From: Candidatus Gastranaerophilales bacterium
Lineage (GTDB): Bacteria; Cyanobacteriota; Vampirovibrionia; Gastranaerophilales; Gastranaerophilaceae
Length of the DNA stretch: 64,000 bases
Direction of reading: 5' to 3'
Assembly (NCBI GenBank): GCA_944323395.1
Contig: CALUSI010000004.1
Location: forward strand, 62,001 to 126,000
Shown piece by piece: positions 27,027 to 35,837 of the stretch (position 1 is the stretch's first letter; each line of letters opens with the position of its first letter). The translations under genes and the position numbers were made by a program. The notes beneath the pieces are model-generated. The model saw nothing but the letters and a program-made list of their open reading frames with translations. It made no database searches and had not been told where the DNA came from.

Positions 27027-27635
27027 ATGAATTCTTTTAAGTTTTATATTAATAAATACTCGTTCATAAAAGATGAAAAGCCCGATACATCTTTTATTCC
27101 TATGTTAATGCGAAGAAAACTTGATAATTTCGGCAAAGCAGGACTTTATACATTATATAACGTTTATGATAAAGATAAGAACTATAAACTTATTTTTGCA
27201 TCTTGTTATGGCGATATAGAAAGAGTAATAAAACTTATAAACCAAAGAAAAGAAGAAGGTGAAATATCTCCTACAGGGTTTAGTTTTTCGGTACATAATG
27301 CAACAATAGGTCTTTTTTCTTTATTAAATTCAATAAAGACATCATATAACTCAATTTCAGCAGGCGAAGAGACTATTGCAAACGCTTTGTTAGAAGCAAT
27401 CATAGATAGTAAAACACAACCTGTTATTTTGTGTTATACAGAAAATGATAAAACACCAGAAAGTATAGCTATATCTATTTCTCAAGATCGAGAAAATGAA
27501 GAATCTATCGAAGTTACTGTTAATATTACAAACAATGATGAAATAACCCCTATCTTTTTTAATAATTTAGTAGAATTCTTAAAGGGCGAAACAAAAACAT
27601 TATCAAGCAAATTATATACATTAATAAGAGGCTGA
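27027..27635 (+). CDS. apeC: Truncated ketosynthase, chain-length-factor-like, ApeC-like
   Basis: A 202-residue protein of the short ketoacyl-synthase N-terminal family (PF13723). Hallmarks: MLMRRKLDNFGKAGL, FASCYGDIERVIKL, and SPTGFSFSVHNATIGLFS. It lacks the catalytic Cys and both His motifs, so it cannot condense by itself and likely serves as the partner subunit of the ApeO-like enzyme, setting chain length. Start at 27027 gives the normal family start and follows a good promoter; an earlier start at 26958 would overlap apeO. Confidence 0.85.
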   Translation: MNSFKFYINKYSFIKDEKPDTSFIPMLMRRKLDNFGKAGLYTLYNVYDKDKNYKLIFASCYGDIERVIKLINQRKEEGEISPTGFSFSVHNATIGLFSLLNSIKTSYNSISAGEETIANALLEAIIDSKTQPVILCYTENDKTPESIAISISQDRENEESIEVTVNITNNDEITPIFFNNLVEFLKGETKTLSSKLYTLIRG

Positions 27636-27636
27636 T

Positions 27637-28371
27637 ATGAGAATTATACGAAGTATCGTTGTACTAATAGAAATGCTTATATTTGCAACAGGTGCACTAA
27701 TTATAGGCTTTATAATAATTCCATCAAGCAGCTTATTTTATAAAGATTTAAAAAAAAGAAAATTTTGTGCTGATATTGTACATAAATCTTGGAAATTTTT
27801 TACATTTATAATACAAAAACTAAGAACAATAAATGTTGAAATTAACGGCAATTTTAATGATATTAAAGGAAAAGTTATAGTAGCTTCACATCCAAGTTTA
27901 ATTGATATTGTACTTCTTATAGGACTAATTCCAAACAGTTTATGTTTAGCAAAAAAAGAACTTCTTAAAAATCCGATAATGTATAATATTGTCAAATCAT
28001 TATATATACTAAATGATGTTGATTATGATGAATTTCAAGCTGAAACTCAAGCTGTATTGGAACAAGGCTTTAATATTATTATTTTCCCGACAGGAACAAG
28101 AACGCTGCCGAATGAGGAAATAAAAATCCACAAAGGTTCAGCACAAATAGCAATTAATACAAATACGGATATAATTCCCATTACAATTGAATTTGATTAT
28201 CCTTTTTTAATAAAGAATCATTTTCCGCTTGATGCAGGAACAAAAAAAATCAATTATAAAATAACTAAAAAAGATGAAATTAAAATAAATGACTTTAAAA
28301 CAACTGAAATAACTGATATAAAATTAAGAAAAATTCTTTCAGAAAAAATAAAAAAAGAAATTACAACATAA
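27637..28371 (+). CDS. PlsC-type acyltransferase, APE cluster
   Basis: A 244-residue 1-acylglycerol-3-phosphate acyltransferase-like protein with one N-terminal membrane helix (about 8-30), the HX4D motif SHPSLID, and FPTGTRT, in which the usual Glu of FPEGTRS is Thr. Members with this change occur in aryl polyene clusters. It would help build the glycerol-type lipid anchor or transfer the polyenoyl chain. One base separates it from the ApeC-like gene, so they form a two-gene operon. Confidence 0.85.
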   Translation: MRIIRSIVVLIEMLIFATGALIIGFIIIPSSSLFYKDLKKRKFCADIVHKSWKFFTFIIQKLRTINVEINGNFNDIKGKVIVASHPSLIDIVLLIGLIPNSLCLAKKELLKNPIMYNIVKSLYILNDVDYDEFQAETQAVLEQGFNIIIFPTGTRTLPNEEIKIHKGSAQIAINTNTDIIPITIEFDYPFLIKNHFPLDAGTKKINYKITKKDEIKINDFKTTEITDIKLRKILSEKIKKEITT

Positions 28372-28487
28372 CAATTATTAATTTTTTAAAAATTTTAATA
28401 GTTATATTCATTTTCCCTAAAATCAGTTTTTTAATAAAAAGTTCACAAATATTCTTTCTCTAAATATAAAAAATTTATAGAAAATTA

Positions 28488-29543
28488 TTATATTTTACAT
28501 ACTTCACTTAACTGTTCAATTCTTAAATCTTTTGTTCCGATTATCTTAGATTTGATATTATTTATTTCTAAATATTCTTTTTCTTTTTGCGGTTTATCAT
28601 TTTTAATTGAATATAAATTATATAACTTATAGTGGTTACATATTGTATAGCTGGAATTTTCACCATAAATATAATGATTAATTATCAGCGATTGTTTTAA
28701 AAGCTTTAATGCTTCTTCTAATTTATTTTCTTCAATATATATTTCCGCTAAATTTTGTTTGAAATAACTATTTAATTTACTTATTTCTATAATATATTCT
28801 GTTTTTAATTTGTTATTATCCGGAATAGGAACAAAATCAGGCAAAGATGGAGAATTTAATAATAAATATTCTGCATATTGTTCAGCACGTTTGTATTCTC
28901 CTTTTTGTTTATACAATTGAGATAGATTATATATAATTTTCCAGCTTATATCATTATTTTTTTCTTTATATTTAGTAATTGCTTGCTCAATAAAAACAGC
29001 AGCTTCTTTAATATTTCCCTCTTGCAGTTTCAACCTTCCTAGCTTATTTAGTTCTATCCAGTCACTAAAAGAATTTTGATTTCTAGCTTCTTGTTTTATT
29101 GCAATAGCTTTCTTATAATAACTTTCTGCTTCTTTAAATTTGTTAAGTTTTAATTTTATATCACCCAAGTTGGAATATATTTTTGCAAGATTTTCATTAT
29201 AGTTATCATAAAAAACAGATGTCCTTTTGTTTTCAAACTTAGAAATAGGAATGAAATATTCTTCATATATTTTTTCTGATTCATTAAATAATAGTTGATT
29301 ATTATAAAAATCTATTAACTTTTGAGCTGATAAAATCATTAAATATAGTTTTTTGTTGATGGTAAATGTTTGAATATACAAATTATTTTTTAATAATTTT
29401 TCAATTTGAACATTATTATCTTGTTGGGAAAATATCTTAAATAAAAGATTAGTAGCATTTAAACTTATTATATTTATATTAATGATTAATAATATTATTA
29501 TTGTTACTATGATTGGTATAATTATTTTCTTTTTGTTATGCAT
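28488..29543 (-). CDS. Membrane-anchored TPR protein
   Basis: A 351-residue protein with an N-terminal membrane anchor (about residues 6-30, Ile-rich) and about six TPR units (for example YSNLGDIKLKLNKFKEAESYYKKA, LSQLYKQKGEYKRAEQYAEYL, LAEIYIEENKLEEALKLL). The layout is TPR_12/Kinesin-light-chain-like and similar in style to the exported TPR protein at 61852. It would face the periplasm. Function unknown, not obviously linked to the APE cluster. Confidence 0.75.
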   Translation of the reverse strand: MHNKKKIIIPIIVTIIILLIININIISLNATNLLFKIFSQQDNNVQIEKLLKNNLYIQTFTINKKLYLMILSAQKLIDFYNNQLLFNESEKIYEEYFIPISKFENKRTSVFYDNYNENLAKIYSNLGDIKLKLNKFKEAESYYKKAIAIKQEARNQNSFSDWIELNKLGRLKLQEGNIKEAAVFIEQAITKYKEKNNDISWKIIYNLSQLYKQKGEYKRAEQYAEYLLLNSPSLPDFVPIPDNNKLKTEYIIEISKLNSYFKQNLAEIYIEENKLEEALKLLKQSLIINHYIYGENSSYTICNHYKLYNLYSIKNDKPQKEKEYLEINNIKSKIIGTKDLRIEQLSEVCKI

Positions 29544-29563
29544 AATTACCTTTATTAAAATTC

Positions 29564-30172
29564 TTAACCCAAAGTAACATCAAAAATTTCATCTAAAAAT
29601 ATACATAGTTTTAGAAATTCGTATGTTAAATATGCTATTCCTCCATTGTATATTATTATATACACAATTGGATGTATAAATTTAATCATAAATTTTGAGA
29701 TAAAACTAAAAATAAATATACAAAAAGTTAATGCGAAAAGAAAATATAATATATGTATTTCCCCGAGCCCTTTTAAAATATCATATAACGCAGGAGGCAT
29801 TAAAAACCATACTGAACTTGGAGTCTTGCTCGGTGTTACTAATATATATATTATCTTTACTATTGCAAATACGGTTAGAAGTCCATATGAATATAATGTA
29901 ATTTTGCCTAATTCTTCTAAATCATGAGACCTTTTATTTAAAAATGTATATACACTCATTATAAAAAGCAATACAGGTATATATATAAAAAGAAAATATT
30001 TCTTTAAAACATAAGTATCATATGCTTGAGGTGATTTATAAATCCCTGTTTTATCAACTTGCAAAATATTTATATCTAAAAATACACAAAGAATTGCAAA
30101 TATTAATATAGTTAGTATTATTGTTATTTCGGGACTTAAAAAAGTTTTTCTTGTATTATCTTTTACAAGCAT
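29564..30172 (-). CDS. Five-helix membrane protein, unknown
   Basis: A 202-residue integral membrane protein with five predicted helices (about 15-35, 58-78, 90-112, 135-158, 165-192) and a Pro-rich loop (TPSKTPSSVWFLMPP). The pattern recalls Yip1-type proteins but no firm match can be claimed. AGGA precedes the ATG. It lies between sucD and the TPR gene on the same strand. Confidence 0.6.
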   Translation of the reverse strand: MLVKDNTRKTFLSPEITIILTILIFAILCVFLDINILQVDKTGIYKSPQAYDTYVLKKYFLFIYIPVLLFIMSVYTFLNKRSHDLEELGKITLYSYGLLTVFAIVKIIYILVTPSKTPSSVWFLMPPALYDILKGLGEIHILYFLFALTFCIFIFSFISKFMIKFIHPIVYIIIYNGGIAYLTYEFLKLCIFLDEIFDVTLG

Positions 30173-30199
30173 ATTCTTTCCTTATTTTAATATTAATAT

Positions 30200-31069
30200 T
30201 TATTTTAATATATTTTGGATACTAATGCCTAAATCTGCAGGGTTTTTACATACAGTTACGCCACTTGAGGTTAGTGCTTCCATTTTACTTGAAGCAGTTC
30301 CTTTTCCGCCTGATATTATTGCTCCGGCATGTCCCATTCTTTTACCCTCAGGAGCACTTAGACCTGCTATAAAACTTACAACAGGTTTTGTAACGTGAGT
30401 TTTAATATAATCAGCAGCTTCTTCTTCAGCACTGCCGCCAATTTCTCCTATCATGCAAATAGCCTCAGTTTGTTCATCTTTCTGAAATGCTTCAAGAACA
30501 TCAATAAAACTTGTACCTATAATCGGGTCACCCCCTATACCTATACAAGTTGATTGACCAATTCCAAGTTTTGTTAATTGATAGACTGCTTCATATGTTA
30601 ATGTACCGCTTCTTGATATTACTCCAACATTACCCTTTCTATGGATTTTTGATGGCATTATACCTACTTTTGCTTCGTCAGGAGATATTATCCCCGGACA
30701 ATTTGGACCAATCAATCTTGCACCATTCATAGTTACAGCTTTTTTTGCGTTAATCATATCATATACCGGTATACCTTCCGTAATACATACAATTAACTTT
30801 ATGCCTGCTTCAGCAGCTTCTATAATAGCATTTGCAGCAAACCTCGCCGGAACAAAAATCATACTTGTATTGGGATTTACTTCGTTAACAGCCTCTTTTA
30901 CGGTATTAAATACAGGAACACCAAGAATTTCCGTTCCGCCTTTTTTCGGAGTTACTCCACCTACTAAATTTGTTCCGTATTCTTGACAGCTTTGGGCATG
31001 AAAGGAACCCTCTTTTCCTGTAATACCTTGTACTATCAACCTTGTATTTTTATTAACAAAAATAGACAT
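30200..31069 (-). CDS. sucD: Succinyl-CoA synthetase alpha subunit
   Basis: A 289-residue SucD. The CoA-binding Rossmann motif ([13 protein letters not shown]) and the phosphohistidine region [12 protein letters not shown] are intact. With SucC it interconverts succinyl-CoA and succinate with ATP or GTP, cytoplasmic. Its start overlaps the sucC stop by one base. The gene pair is placed in front of cell-surface sugar genes, an arrangement without an obvious functional link. Confidence 0.96.
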   Translation of the reverse strand: MSIFVNKNTRLIVQGITGKEGSFHAQSCQEYGTNLVGGVTPKKGGTEILGVPVFNTVKEAVNEVNPNTSMIFVPARFAANAIIEAAEAGIKLIVCITEGIPVYDMINAKKAVTMNGARLIGPNCPGIISPDEAKVGIMPSKIHRKGNVGVISRSGTLTYEAVYQLTKLGIGQSTCIGIGGDPIIGTSFIDVLEAFQKDEQTEAICMIGEIGGSAEEEAADYIKTHVTKPVVSFIAGLSAPEGKRMGHAGAIISGGKGTASSKMEALTSSGVTVCKNPADLGISIQNILK

Positions 31070-32199
31070 TATATTCTTTTTATTACCTCTATTGCTTCAT
31101 TTAAATCATTTACTACTGTGAATTTTAATCCTGAATTATTTAATATTTCAGCACCTTGTTCTTTATTTGTACCTTCCATTCTGACAATAACAGGACATTC
31201 TACATTTAGTGTTTTTATTGCATTTTTGACACCTTCTGCGAGAAAATCACATCTTAGAATTCCGCCAAAAATGTTTATAAAAACAGCTTTTAAATTTTCA
31301 TCAGATATTAAAAGCTTAAAGGCTTTTTCTATTTTTTCACTGCTTGCTCCACCACCAACATCTAAGAAATTTGCCGCATCTTTTCCTGCAAGTTTAATAA
31401 CGTCCATTGTTGCCATTGCAAGCCCTGCACCATTTACCATGCAGCCTATAGTGCCATCTAATTTAATGTAATTTAACCCGTATTTTTGAGCTTCTAATTC
31501 ATATGGATTTTCTTCTGATTCATCTTTTAGCAATAATATATCTTCATGCCTGAATAATGCATTGTCATCAAAATTAATTTTGGCATCTATTGCAATAACT
31601 TCTTTTTGTTTTGTTATTACTAACGGATTAATTTCAACGAGAGAAGCATCTTTTTCGATTGTAAGTTTATATAGCGATTTTACTATATCACATATTTTGT
31701 TTGTTATATTTTCGTCCAGTCCAAGTTTTGATACGGTTTCATACGGATTGAAGTTAATATCTATATGTTGAGTATATATTTTATCAGGCATAGATTTTGC
31801 GACTTCTTCAATATCCATTCCGCCTTCAGAAGAAATAATAAAAGTAATACATTCATTTTTTCTATCAAAGGTCAAACTTAAATATAATTCCTTATCAATA
31901 TCAACACCTTGTTCAATTAGAATTTTATTTACTTTTTTTAGCCCGGCTTGTGTAGATTTTAACTCCATACCTAAAATATTATTAGCAATTACAACAGCTT
32001 CATCATATGTTTTTGCAAGTTTAACTCCGCCAGCTTTACCTCTTGCGCCTGAATGTACTTGCGCTTTTATTACACATGGTAATGATACTTTTTTTATTAT
32101 ATTTTCAATATCTTCACGCTTTTCACACAATAGAGAAAACGGTACGTTTATTCCATATTCTTTAAACAAATTTTTTGCTTGGTATTCGTGTATTTTCAT
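31069..32199 (-). CDS. sucC: Succinyl-CoA synthetase beta subunit
   Basis: A 376-residue SucC. The ATP-grasp domain is visible ([16 protein letters not shown] near residue 43), then EINPLVIT, and the ligase domain with [13 protein letters not shown] and [10 protein letters not shown]. Length is normal. It forms the nucleotide-binding half of the enzyme with SucD and follows the O-antigen ligase-like gene with no gap. Confidence 0.96.
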   Translation of the reverse strand: MKIHEYQAKNLFKEYGINVPFSLLCEKREDIENIIKKVSLPCVIKAQVHSGARGKAGGVKLAKTYDEAVVIANNILGMELKSTQAGLKKVNKILIEQGVDIDKELYLSLTFDRKNECITFIISSEGGMDIEEVAKSMPDKIYTQHIDINFNPYETVSKLGLDENITNKICDIVKSLYKLTIEKDASLVEINPLVITKQKEVIAIDAKINFDDNALFRHEDILLLKDESEENPYELEAQKYGLNYIKLDGTIGCMVNGAGLAMATMDVIKLAGKDAANFLDVGGGASSEKIEKAFKLLISDENLKAVFINIFGGILRCDFLAEGVKNAIKTLNVECPVIVRMEGTNKEQGAEILNNSGLKFTVVNDLNEAIEVIKRI

Positions 32200-33567
32200 T
32201 TATTTAACCGTAGCTTCTTTCCTAATCATAACTGTTAATATTGCTGCCATTGTCCAAAACAAATATTGTATTTGAGGTCTAAAATATACTGTATCAAATA
32301 ACCCATGTACCATTACTGCTAAAATTGAAATTAATGGAACGAACAATAATATTTTGGTAATTATATCTTTTGAGTTTATAAAACATTTTACTGCTGAATA
32401 TATTAATGTACCTATAAATAAGATATAAGCTAAAAGCGCAAAAATTCCGCTTTCCACTGCCATTTCAAGAAATATACAATAGCAGCTTAATGCATCAAAG
32501 CCTGATAACATATATAAACCGTATATTTCACGGAAAACTTTATTTCCTACCCCAATTCCGCAAATAGGGTTATCTTGAAACATTTGAATTGCAGAATTAT
32601 ATACATTCATTCTGAAAGATGTTGAAGAATCACCCCTCAGGATAAATATAGACATTAATCTGTTAAATATGCCATGGTTAAAAAACATAAATAGAACAGC
32701 CCCAACTGAACCTAATCCAATCAAGGTTTTCCATATTTTTTTTAGTTTCTCATTATTGAAATCATAAAAAATTATCTGAAATGAGGCAATAACAATACCA
32801 ATAATAATTGTAAATAAAGCAAGATAAGCACCTCTACAACCCGTTAAGAATATACAAAGAGCACTTATTAATAAGCAAATACCTGCTATTGTTGCTAATT
32901 TTATTTTTCTTTTTTCAACAAACAAACTAATTACAGCTAAAATTGATGCAATTCCTGTTATTAAATATCCGCCAAATAAATTGGGATTATATGGTTTTAA
33001 TGTTCCATATACTCTTGATAGTACATCTTCAGGATTAACATAACTTGTATCTTGCCAAGTTGAGATATTTTCTACTCCTATTGTGTTTTGTATAAGTCCT
33101 ATTACGCTTTCAATACTTATTAATGAAGCAATTACAAAGAACAACATAGGAATATATTTCTTGTTATTTTTCAAAAACTGACATAAAGCAAAATAGAAAG
33201 CAAAATAAATAAGAGTTTTCATAAAACCATACAGGCTTTGAAACGGCATTGAAGATGTAAAATTTGTTATTAAGCAAATCAAAAGGTAAACTAACAAATA
33301 AAAATTACAATGTTCAAGCTCGAGCTTTTCTCCTTTAGTAATTATTGTTTTAAAAATAACAAGTGCAGGAACAAAAAATGAAATAACACCTATCATTTCT
33401 GTATTAGCGAAAGTAGAAACAACAAATGTTGATATTATAAAAAACAGTATTAGATAATCAATATTAGATAATATAAAGCTGTTTTTTCTGACATTATCTG
33501 TTTTGCTTTGGATAAAAGCCAAAATGCTGTTTACGAAATTAAAAATTCCTGATTCTAATATTCTCAT
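32200..33567 (-). CDS. O-antigen ligase / polymerase-like membrane protein
   Basis: A 455-residue protein with about ten to twelve membrane helices and one large loop (about 160-210). The segment LTGCRGAYLALFTIIIGI and NPICGIGVGN are typical of the Wzy_C/WaaL domain. WaaL proteins transfer O-antigen or other polymers onto lipid A-core in the periplasm; Wzy polymerases have the same fold, and the sequence does not tell them apart. The heptose kinase two genes upstream supports an LPS role. Confidence 0.82.
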   Translation of the reverse strand: MRILESGIFNFVNSILAFIQSKTDNVRKNSFILSNIDYLILFFIISTFVVSTFANTEMIGVISFFVPALVIFKTIITKGEKLELEHCNFYLLVYLLICLITNFTSSMPFQSLYGFMKTLIYFAFYFALCQFLKNNKKYIPMLFFVIASLISIESVIGLIQNTIGVENISTWQDTSYVNPEDVLSRVYGTLKPYNPNLFGGYLITGIASILAVISLFVEKRKIKLATIAGICLLISALCIFLTGCRGAYLALFTIIIGIVIASFQIIFYDFNNEKLKKIWKTLIGLGSVGAVLFMFFNHGIFNRLMSIFILRGDSSTSFRMNVYNSAIQMFQDNPICGIGVGNKVFREIYGLYMLSGFDALSCYCIFLEMAVESGIFALLAYILFIGTLIYSAVKCFINSKDIITKILLFVPLISILAVMVHGLFDTVYFRPQIQYLFWTMAAILTVMIRKEATVK

Positions 33568-34082
33568 TATTTATTTTGATTTTCTTCAACCTCATATACA
33601 TTTGAAATAGTGCCTTGGTATTTGTATCTTTCACCTTCTATGACAACAGGAATACCCATTTTAAGTTTATTTCCGCCAACAACAAATCCGTCAGGCGTTT
33701 TCTTAGCTGTATCTTCAAGTTTAACGATTAAGTCAAACAAATTAGGCATAGCAACATCTTCTATAATTCTGAAACCTTCACTGGTATTAGCAGGGATTGT
33801 AGTCATTCTCGGACGACCATCCATTGCAACAATTTTTAATTTTGTATACGGAACATTTCTTATTGTTATAAATGCATCTTCACCAGGTTTAAAAGGACTT
33901 TCTGTTGAAGATATTGTAACCCCTCTAAAAAATACATCAAATTGAACTTTAACTTCTTTTTCAATAGGAAGATTTGAAAAATTCTTTTTCTTAAATATAA
34001 CCATTGCCCCAACTAAGATTAATATAATAACGGCGATAATTATTATATAATCAGTTAATTTTAATTTTTTTAATATATTCAT
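33567..34082 (-). CDS. DUF4330 membrane-anchored protein
   Basis: A 171-residue protein with one N-terminal membrane helix (about 10-30) and a beta-rich periplasmic part. It matches the DUF4330 pattern known mainly in cyanobacteria and relatives (VKVQFDVFFRGVT, FKPGEDAFITIRN, VGGNKLKMGIPVVIEG). Function unknown; neighbours suggest an envelope role. It overlaps the O-antigen ligase-like gene by one base and follows the heptose kinase by 8 bases. Confidence 0.75.
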   Translation of the reverse strand: MNILKKLKLTDYIIIIAVIILILVGAMVIFKKKNFSNLPIEKEVKVQFDVFFRGVTISSTESPFKPGEDAFITIRNVPYTKLKIVAMDGRPRMTTIPANTSEGFRIIEDVAMPNLFDLIVKLEDTAKKTPDGFVVGGNKLKMGIPVVIEGERYKYQGTISNVYEVEENQNK

Positions 34083-34090
34083 AAACCCTC

Positions 34091-35125
34091 CTAAGCATTA
34101 ATTTTACAGCTGTTAAAATCCATTTTTCTTAAAGTTTCTTTTAAAACAGGTATTGTAGTAGTAGCACAACCAAAATATCTTATTACAATACTTGCAGCTA
34201 AATTACCTAAAATAGCAGCATCCTTTTTACTTAATCCTGCTGCCATTGCAAGTGTAAAAGTTGCAACTACGGTATCGCCTGCTCCTGTAACATCAAACAC
34301 ATCAGTTTTGTTAAACACAGGTATTTTTTCAAAATTTCCGTTCTTTTCAAATAATGCCATTCCATCACCGCCAAGAGTTATTAATGCTGATTTAGCATTT
34401 GTTTTGGCAAGCATTTCTTCTCCTGCTTTTTTTAATGTTGTTTGGTCTTTAATAAAGAAACCTACAAACTTTTCACTATCAGGTTGATTTGGAGTCATTG
34501 ATGTAACACCTTGGAATCTGTCCAAATCTTTTTGAGAGTCAACAACAATGATTTTATTATATTTATGGCATAATTCAATAGCTTTATTTATAACATTTTC
34601 AGTTAAAAGACCTATATTGTAATCTGATAATATAACAGCATCATGTAATGGTATTGCTTTTTCCATTTGTGCAATTACTTTTTCTTCTGCTTCTTTTGAA
34701 AGAGGATCAATTGTTTCTCTATCAATTCTTACAATTTGCTGTGTTACGGATTGAGAACAAGAACCTGAAATTCTTGTTTTAACGGTAGTTGCTCTTGTCT
34801 CATCTTCAACCATATAATCCGTATTAACATTTGCATCTTTAAATGCTTTTAATAATATAGGGGCATAATAATCTTTTCCGTATGTTCCTATAACACTGAC
34901 TTTTCCGTTATTCAATGATGCAATATTATTTGCAGCATTAGATGCGGCACCGAGAATAACTTTTGTATTATAATGGCGTAAAATTAATACAGGAGCTTCT
35001 CTACTCATTCTGTCAGTAGTTCCATATACCATTTCATCTATAGCCATATCACCAATAACTAGAACAGAAGGTTTTGAAAGATTCTCTATTTTTCTTAAAA
35101 TCTCTTCTTTTTCAACAGTGAACAT
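34091..35125 (-). CDS. rfaE1: D-glycero-beta-D-manno-heptose-7-phosphate kinase
   Basis: A 344-residue PfkB-family kinase matching the HldE kinase domain (RfaE1): LVIGDMAIDEMVYG, MSREAPV, GAASNAANNIASL and the catalytic VTGAGDTVVATF. It phosphorylates heptose-7-phosphate at C1 on the way to ADP-heptose for LPS core. The adenylyltransferase domain of bifunctional HldE is absent, so a separate RfaE2 is expected elsewhere. Start at the ATG at 35125, eight bases after GGAG; an ATG two codons upstream lies too close to it. Confidence 0.9.
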   Translation of the reverse strand: MFTVEKEEILRKIENLSKPSVLVIGDMAIDEMVYGTTDRMSREAPVLILRHYNTKVILGAASNAANNIASLNNGKVSVIGTYGKDYYAPILLKAFKDANVNTDYMVEDETRATTVKTRISGSCSQSVTQQIVRIDRETIDPLSKEAEEKVIAQMEKAIPLHDAVILSDYNIGLLTENVINKAIELCHKYNKIIVVDSQKDLDRFQGVTSMTPNQPDSEKFVGFFIKDQTTLKKAGEEMLAKTNAKSALITLGGDGMALFEKNGNFEKIPVFNKTDVFDVTGAGDTVVATFTLAMAAGLSKKDAAILGNLAASIVIRYFGCATTTIPVLKETLRKMDFNSCKINA

Positions 35126-35204
35126 AACCATATCTCCGATTTACAAAATTGTTTAAACTAATAATTTACTTTATAATAGTAGCATAAAATTATAGAATTG
35201 ATTT

Positions 35205-35837
35205 ATGGATATTATAAAAGATAAAGAATCAAAGGTTTCGTTTATAGGATTATCGCTTGGCGGCTTGAGTACAACAGAGTCTGCGGTTGCAGTTTTGGAT
35301 AAGAATTTGCATGTTGTCTTGTTAGATAAACTCTTTTCTATGAACGATGTAAAATATTTTCTTGATAATTGGGCAGGCAAACAAAATTCTCTTATTTTAG
35401 TATCAATACCTGAAAATGAAGTAATGCTCAGTACAAAATGGAAATATAATTCAAGAACCTATGATATTGTTAACTTTGATAAAAAAATGATAAACCGTGA
35501 CAATTGGACAAAAAGATTTTCAAATCGAGGAAGTGAATATTTTAAAGAATTATCTGATAAAGGTATTGACATATATAGATTTGATGTTGATAATATGAAA
35601 AAATTCTTTGGAAACTGCTATGCATATAGAGAAAGAACACCTATCGATTGTAAGTCTTTGCAAGATACATTAAGACTCAAATATAATATGTGGGAACTAC
35701 CTGTTAATATGTTACCGGTTGCTCAATTAGAGGCAATTTTGGGTGCTTTCTTAGCTCAAATGATTGCAACTGATAATAAAGAGTTTGAATTTAAGGAAAT
35801 TGGAATGTATGAAAATCTTCCTATATTGGGAATTTGA
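35205..35837 (+). CDS. Hypothetical protein, possible RNase H-like fold
   Basis: A 210-residue protein. The start (FIGLSLGGLSTTESAVAVLD) has the glycine-rich beta-hairpin look of the actin/RNase H superfamily, and the later IPENEVML, YRERTPIDCKSLQDTLRLKYN resembles DUF429-like predicted nucleases, with conserved acidic and Arg residues. The match is weak. TATAAT at 35172-35177 gives a promoter, and no Shine-Dalgarno sequence precedes the ATG. It is divergent from the heptose kinase gene. Confidence 0.6.
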   Translation: MDIIKDKESKVSFIGLSLGGLSTTESAVAVLDKNLHVVLLDKLFSMNDVKYFLDNWAGKQNSLILVSIPENEVMLSTKWKYNSRTYDIVNFDKKMINRDNWTKRFSNRGSEYFKELSDKGIDIYRFDVDNMKKFFGNCYAYRERTPIDCKSLQDTLRLKYNMWELPVNMLPVAQLEAILGAFLAQMIATDNKEFEFKEIGMYENLPILGI

